The notes under the pieces are model-generated. The model did not search any database and was not told the origin of the DNA. It saw nothing but the letters and a program-made list of their open reading frames with translations. The position numbers were made by a program, and so were the translations under genes. From Nitrospirota bacterium (GTDB taxonomy: Bacteria > Nitrospirota > Thermodesulfovibrionia > UBA6902), in the NCBI GenBank assembly GCA_016215115.1, contig JACRLN010000057.1:1-64000 (forward strand): a DNA stretch of 64,000 nt, written 5' to 3'. Positions 63,634 to 64,000 of the stretch are shown here, piece after piece (within the stretch, counting starts at the first letter, position 1; every line of letters begins with the position of its first letter).

Positions 63634-63706
63634 AGTGGGTTCTCCAATCTGTGTTCTTAATAGAATATCAGAAGTCAAAGTTTAAATGTCAAATGCTGTT
63701 CCAGTC

Positions 63707-63799
63707 GTCATTCCCACGAAAGTGGGAATCCAGAGACCATCACTGCGAAAGTAGGGAACTGTGTAAAGGAACTGGATTCCCGTTTTCACGGGAATGACG
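63707..63799. repeat. Dispersed palindromic repeat between ruvC and ruvA
   Basis: gtcattcccacgaaagtgg...aatccagag on the left and ggattcccgttttcacggga...atgacg on the right. Two hairpins with a spacer, the same architecture as copies at 24965, 37664, 43394, 50119 and 54009. The open frame that covers it (63682-63897) is not a gene. Confidence 0.8.
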
Positions 63800-63808
63800 G
63801 ATTCCGTC

Positions 63809-64000
63809 TCATGTGCGGAATGACTGAGGTCCCGAATGTATATGGCATATACATAATGCAAGCGCATCGGTACTGTCTTCACTAAGATTTGAGGCATTGA
63901 GGTTGAGGAGGATTTTTACCATTTGCTGCACCTGCCTTTTCTCCGCCCTTCCGTAGCCGGTGAGAGCCATTTTTAGTTCAGTGGAGTTGTATTCAAAAAC
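63809..64000 (-). CDS. ruvC: Holliday junction resolvase RuvC, C-terminal part
   Basis: Partial: only the C-terminal about 63 residues lie inside the window, the 5' part continues beyond 64000. The frame reads VFEYNSTELKMALTGYGRAE, then KRQVQQMVKILL and DSTDALALCICHIH, matching the C-terminal RuvC region with two of the catalytic acidic residues (D-x2-D in DSTDALA). It lies upstream of ruvA in the usual ruvC-ruvA-ruvB order. Stop TGA is 63809-63811. Confidence 0.93.
   Translation of the reverse strand, partial: VFEYNSTELKMALTGYGRAEKRQVQQMVKILLNLNASNLSEDSTDALALCICHIHSGPQSFRT

Noticed and set aside
63682-63897. 71-codon minus-strand frame between ruvA and ruvC
   Set aside because: It covers a palindromic repeat and overlaps the real ruvC C-terminus in another frame.

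Overview
The window looks like the chromosome of a Gram-negative, probably anaerobic bacterium. LptF/LptG, a SurA-type chaperone and an ABC-exported O-polysaccharide cluster point to an outer membrane. A SpoIID/LytB-domain protein, QueH, a DUF2905 protein and many dispersed palindromic repeats in spacers and even in genes fit a Nitrospirota-like or deltaproteobacterial-type lineage. That placement is inference; no rRNA or tRNA gene is visible to settle it.

Layout. 1-2.6 kb: guaB and a SurA-like foldase on the minus strand. 2.9-22.4 kb: a plus-strand surface-polysaccharide cluster. It holds a winged-helix/Rossmann regulator, Wzm and Wzt with a C-terminal polymer-binding domain, eight glycosyltransferases, four methyltransferases, two hexapeptide acyltransferases, a DegT-type aminotransferase, an NAD-dependent epimerase, two intact sulfotransferases and a truncated third. 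Together they suggest an exported, methylated, acylated, amino-sugar-containing and probably sulfated glycan. 22.4-25.9 kb: a K+-channel/RCK protein, a CCA-adding-type nucleotidyltransferase and a small membrane protein.

26.2-33.8 kb is an AT-rich accessory island. It starts at a decayed 3' fragment of gatB. It carries a nuclease-helicase fusion, a proteasome-like Ntn hydrolase whose predicted catalytic Ser follows the initiator Met (with a frameshift near its end), a large DUF2254-like membrane protein, and a Schlafen/AlbA_2 plus GHKL-ATPase protein translationally coupled to it. I regard this as the best candidate for an undescribed, probably defence-related, system. Next come a CAAX-protease gene broken by an exact 10-bp tandem duplication, a class A penicillin-binding protein, a TPR protein and a single-chain restriction-modification enzyme (38.3-41.5 kb).

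41.5-64 kb is mostly housekeeping: nadB, a PPC-domain protein, lptF-lptG, a UbiA-family prenyltransferase, a sigma-54 activator, and the mnmE-yidC-yidD-rpmH group without an rnpA gene in its usual place. The minus-strand run queA-phoH-(HD phosphodiesterase)-ybeY-(dgkA-PAP2) follows, then a SpoIID protein, queH and ruvCAB. A recurring oddity is that palindromic or simple repeats found in spacers also sit in frame inside mnmE, queA (twice), ybeY and one secreted protein, lengthening these proteins with repeat-encoded peptides.
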